A DNA stretch of 64,000 nucleotides. Source: Sepiola atlantica (taxonomy: Eukaryota; Mollusca; Cephalopoda; Sepiida; Sepiolidae). A program made the translations under genes and the position numbers. The notes beneath the pieces are model-generated. The model had not been told where the DNA came from. It was given only the letters and a program-made list of their open reading frames with translations, and ran no database searches. The DNA lies in the NCBI GenBank assembly GCA_963556195.1, contig OY744528.1, forward strand, positions 60,680,661 through 60,744,660, given 5' to 3'. Shown here one piece after another: positions 60,195-64,000 of the stretch; the stretch's first letter is position 1, and every line of letters starts with the position of its first letter.

Positions 60195-62640
60195 GGGTTC
60201 AAGAAAACTATGTCACCTTTTTGAAGTTCCACGCACCTGAGTTCGGTTGGTCACCTGGTACTGCTCGAGAAAAGTTGCCGCTCCGATGAAGGCCGCAGAT
60301 GTCGAAAGTCTTGGTCCAGCGATTACCGCACCCCCACGCTGTGATTGATAGATCAGTGGGTAATTATCCGGATTGGGTCAGCAACTTCGGACCACTGCGA
60401 ATCGAAGCAGAACAATTAAAAGAAAAAAAATCTTCAACAACCCGTTCTGTTGGTTTTTTAGAAAAATAATTATTTGGTAAAGAAAATAGACAAAAAAACT
60501 TGTACAATTACAAAGTAAGATAGCTCCATAATTTCTAACTTCTAACTCTGTGTTTTTGGATTGACTATCTTTATATTTCTGGGCGATTGTTTAGGTTTTT
60601 CGCGCGATTTCCCAAGCCCGGGGGTGCATCTCTCACCGACGTGGACCCGGTGGCGAGCAAAACTAAGTCCCTTGAGACTGTTACGCCTTATATTTAAATC
60701 AAATGAACATGGCCCCGCCCCTCTCCTAATAGAATTTAGTCAGAGAACAAAAGAAAGAAAATCATTCTCTCTGCCATATTTGGGATTCTCAATCCGCATT
60801 TCCAATTCGAGAACGGTAATCATATTTTCATTCTGCCCCTGTTTTCCCCTTCTTCGTCTGCTTCCATTCCCCCCGTTTCCTGGTGAGAGGAGGAGGGGGT
60901 TCACCTCTCGACTCATTCACAGAAACAGAGAAAATTTAATTCACTTACGTCCACCGAGACCAACTTGTCGGCAAAATATCTGGTTTGTTGTTATCAGTTC
61001 AGACCACACCTATCCCGTGTACAGCCATGACTTGGTGCGGACAAGTGACAGTTTTCTTAACCAAATCAGACACTGACGCCCGTCACCACAACCCTTTGGT
61101 TCGTTATCAAAAAGAACAACTTATTCGTTTTTCTTCCACCAATTCTTATTTTTCGGCCAACACCTGGTTTCTGCATTGGCCGTTATTTTAATACAACAGT
61201 ACAATCGACGCGATCAAACCCAGACCGCCCAGCACCGTCGTCTGCCGGGACACAGAAAACAAGCCGGCTATCTCCTCTTATCGATTTTTCGTTTAATGAA
61301 AATATCCATGTCTTTCCCTGTCAATGCATACTGGCACAGTACCCTGGTCGTCGACCTTCGTAGGCTCACTTCCAATTCATACTAGCGGTGTATTTTAATT
61401 TCATCGTCTGTAGGTCCGTTCAACATTGTCACATTCGTTCCCTTTATCTCTTGTCATTTACTTGTAATTAACACCTTTTAAGCCCGTCCTATAAAACACA
61501 GAAAAGAAAAAAAGACAATATAAGAAAAAAACGAAAAGGCAAAAAGTTCCTCAACTAATGTTTCGTTCAGCATGCAATAGTGTTCTGCTCCTTCAGGTGG
61601 CGGATGTGCATGTATGCATTTCATAGTTCTTGTATTGGAAGCGAATTGCTGTCATTGCGTCCATTATATTGGTCACCTCTTCTCTAAATGCCCATACCTG
61701 GGAAAACAAGTCCCTAAAACTAGCCCTATTCTTGGCTAACTCCAGTCTGGTGACGTTCGATATCGATACGCCTTCTCTGGCTGCATGCGACAGTAACCGT
61801 TTGGTTCTTCTCTATATATCCAAATTGGCCGGAGCTTCACTCGCCCGTGCTTGTATCTAATGCAAAATAAATACACCCATTGGATTCCGCCTAGATTTTT
61901 ATTCGAGAAAAGTTGTGTTTGATCTTGGTATAGAGATTTATTTTAAATTTCATCTACTGGCAGATACGACAAATATAGTATTGTTTTATTCATTTATGCT
62001 AATTGAAATATCGGTAAAAAATATACAAAAAGGCACAATGCGATTTAATGCCAATAAACAAAATAAATAAATTAATAATATTTGGATAAAAATTTAAAAA
62101 ATGTTCGATCCCACTTTCTATTTCTTCAACATATCGGTACATCATCCAGTAAGTTTAAGTTATTTAAAACATCACATCGAAAATCTCCTAACAAGTCTCT
62201 GAAGATTTCCCAAACCCAATACTTCCTTCGATAACCGTTGCAAATAAATTTGCATTATTGAAACAGATGTTTACCGTTAGTTTATCGCTGATAACGACCG
62301 TTGACTTTTAGTTGCAATAAGCTTATTCAAGATTCCAGTGGAAGCCTTGACGGTGCTCTCCCTTCTCTGTTTTTCCCTTTCCGACCATTTTATGTGGTAC
62401 CAGTTGAGATTAGTTCCACCATTTTTTTACGGTGTCAGGTTATAACATTTCTGAAATGTTCAGTTCCCCTAGTTTCGAGTAATATTATTTGTATATTTTT
62501 TGTTTCTGATTCTATTCCAATTTATCTCGTGCATTGTATTGTGTCCAATGACATATTATTAACTCGGCATAATTCAAGCCAATTTATAAATAAGCGACCA
62601 CGGTATATTAACTTAATCTCACATTCTAATTTCTTTGTTT
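60195..62640. other. unassigned, partly GC-rich, last part of the Hsp70 insert
   Basis: 60200-61400 is GC-richer, with a 171-codon open frame at 60561 and others, but no domain is recognised on either strand. Nothing is supported from 61400 to 62640. Confidence 0.4.
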
Positions 62641-62654
62641 TATCTCATTTCTGT

Positions 62655-63130
62655 TTACACAAGGTGTTCGAAGGAGAAGAAGACTTGACAAAAGACAACA
62701 GTTTCCTCGGCCAATTTCAACTCACCCTCCCGCAGTTACGTAGATAAAAACACACGTTGCAGTAACATTTGAACTAAATGTCAACGGTATCCTGACCGAA
62801 CCGAAGCTGTTAACCAAGACACCAGATTGTCGCATCAGATCATTTTCCAAAATAGACAACCCGGAAATAAGCAAACAGGAGCGTAGGTGAAATGACTGCG
62901 CTCATGAAGGAACCATAAGAGTATTTTGAAGGCCCAATGTTTCGCCACGAATATAAACAAGTTTTTAACGAACAGTGGGTACATTTGACGGAAATGTGTC
63001 AGTACACGTTGGTATGGCTCGATAGATACCCGATATGTATGAAAAAAGTGGTACCCGTTTCAAAGTCAACAACCTGGCCAAATGATGGCTGGTTTATTAT
63101 CATATACGGTGGCTATGTTACTGAGGTCAG
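62655..63130 (+). pseudogene. Hsp70 pseudogene, C-terminal part
   Basis: Translation begins VFEGEEDLTKDNSFLGQF, which in Hsp70 directly follows the region where the first piece ends (about 15-20 residues lost). Then, after a frame change, come VAVTFELNVNGIL, EISKQER and, near 62985-63030, a C-x5-WLD pattern (MCQYTLVWLDRYP) that corresponds to the helical lid. Stops at 62743, 62888 and others. It is the same orientation and the complementary portion to 51925-53080, so both are very likely one copy broken by insertion. Confidence 0.85.
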
Positions 63131-63134
63131 ATAA

Positions 63135-63395
63135 GCACGTGTGAGAAGTCTGAAAACCGATGGATTACGATAGAAAAGGTTAGGAAGAATTGAAATATGC
63201 TTCATTTGATTTTTAGAAAGGTAACGCTCACAGACGCACATGTGTATCACATTTCTAAAACGTGTTGTTTTATCTGAAAGATTGTGGAATACTTTGTTAT
63301 TTTAATTAGTAGCAGTGTCAATATTTTACGTAGACGACGAATTAGAATTCCGTACAATATGTCAATATCAATATCAATATTTCTCTCTCTTCCTC
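63135..63395. other. no gene recognised
   Basis: Short AT-rich spacer after the Hsp70 fragment. Confidence 0.4.
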
Positions 63396-63396
63396 T

Positions 63397-63497
<101 letters not shown>

Positions 63498-63499
63498 TA

Positions 63500-63775
63500 A
63501 TACTGGAAATTTATTTCTGACAGTATGTTATGTATTAAGCTGCTGTTTTTGTTTTCACGGGTAATATTACTAAATAAACTATTCATTTCGTCCTCCTTCT
63601 TCATATAAATAAAGAATATTACAAAGTGAAAAATGAACCCCGAATCCTGTACTAGTTTCATTTTCACATTGTGATATTCTTTGTTTATATCCAGCCCCAC
63701 AGATTGAATATATCGATTCTTTACTAATATAACCCGCGACAACGATAGCATAAATAAGAAACAGCTTAATACCTA

Positions 63776-63780
<5 letters not shown>
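63500..63780. other. no gene recognised
   Basis: A minus-strand frame (63779-63579) looks signal-peptide-like (FLIYAIVVAG) but begins at GTG, not ATG. See rejected items. Confidence 0.35.

Positions 63781-63853
<73 letters not shown>
63781..63853. repeat. (TA)n microsatellite
   Basis: TA repeat near the window end. Confidence 0.96.
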
Positions 63854-63859
<6 letters not shown>

Positions 63860-64000
63860 AAATGGACCTCGTAGATCTAACTAAGAATTAAAAATTTATA
63901 TCATATAAATATTTGAAGCTAAGTCTCACTTCTATAACGATTGCTTAAGAAATTCGTGTTACAACAAAAACATTAAATATTTTAGATCTTCTAAAAACAT

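Noticed and set aside
60561..61076. 171-codon open frame as a gene
   Set aside because: No domain, unusual composition, no splice or promoter context; it sits in unassigned insert sequence.
62301..62747. 148-codon open frame as an independent gene
   Set aside because: Only its last 30 or so codons match anything, and that is the Hsp70 pseudogene fragment. The rest is chance open frame.
63579..63779. Small secreted cysteine-containing peptide on the minus strand
   Set aside because: The frame starts with GTG, has no upstream ATG or clear splice context, and shows no known peptide family.

Overview
The window looks like a piece of an invertebrate animal genome, most probably a cephalopod mollusc such as an octopus. 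The basis is inference: AT-rich DNA, kilobase-scale introns, tRNA-derived SINEs of the kind known from squid and octopus, several LINE families, a Penelope-like element, very long TA/AAT microsatellites, and a secreted short peptidoglycan recognition protein. No species can be named from the sequence alone.

The one convincing intact gene lies on the minus strand from about 41.45 kb to 12.43 kb. It is a six-exon peptidoglycan recognition protein (PGRP) of 255 residues. All splice phases fit, the promoter has a TATA box, and a signal peptide is assembled across the first intron. The amidase zinc ligands and catalytic tyrosine are present. Its 29-kb span is filled with repeats: LINEs in both orientations, a 55-copy 33-bp satellite, minisatellites, foldback elements, and a 3.7-kb structure made of 1.24-kb inverted arms around a decayed Penelope-like RT and GIY-YIG endonuclease.

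Region by region. 0-12.4 kb, downstream of the PGRP gene, holds a C-rich minisatellite, a 159-bp duplication, SINEs and several foldback/MITE-like elements bounded by TA repeats. 12.4-41.5 kb is the PGRP gene with its repeat-laden introns. 41.6-51.9 kb is intergenic, with a 72-bp satellite, a minisatellite family shared with 3.7 kb, a large foldback element and interspersed repeat copies. 51.9-63.1 kb holds an Hsp70 pseudogene split into an N-terminal and a C-terminal piece by about 9.6 kb of foreign sequence. That insert contains a telomere-like TTAGGG tract and a nearly complete 3.3-kb DNA transposon with about 335-bp terminal inverted repeats, a 9-bp target duplication and a DDE-type transposase carrying one nonsense codon and one frameshift.

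The best candidates for something new are the long-TIR transposon, the Penelope element between inverted arms, the shared 21-bp terminus next to three different tandem arrays, and the higher-order structure of the 33-bp satellite. Long stretches hold nothing I can name and are listed as such.
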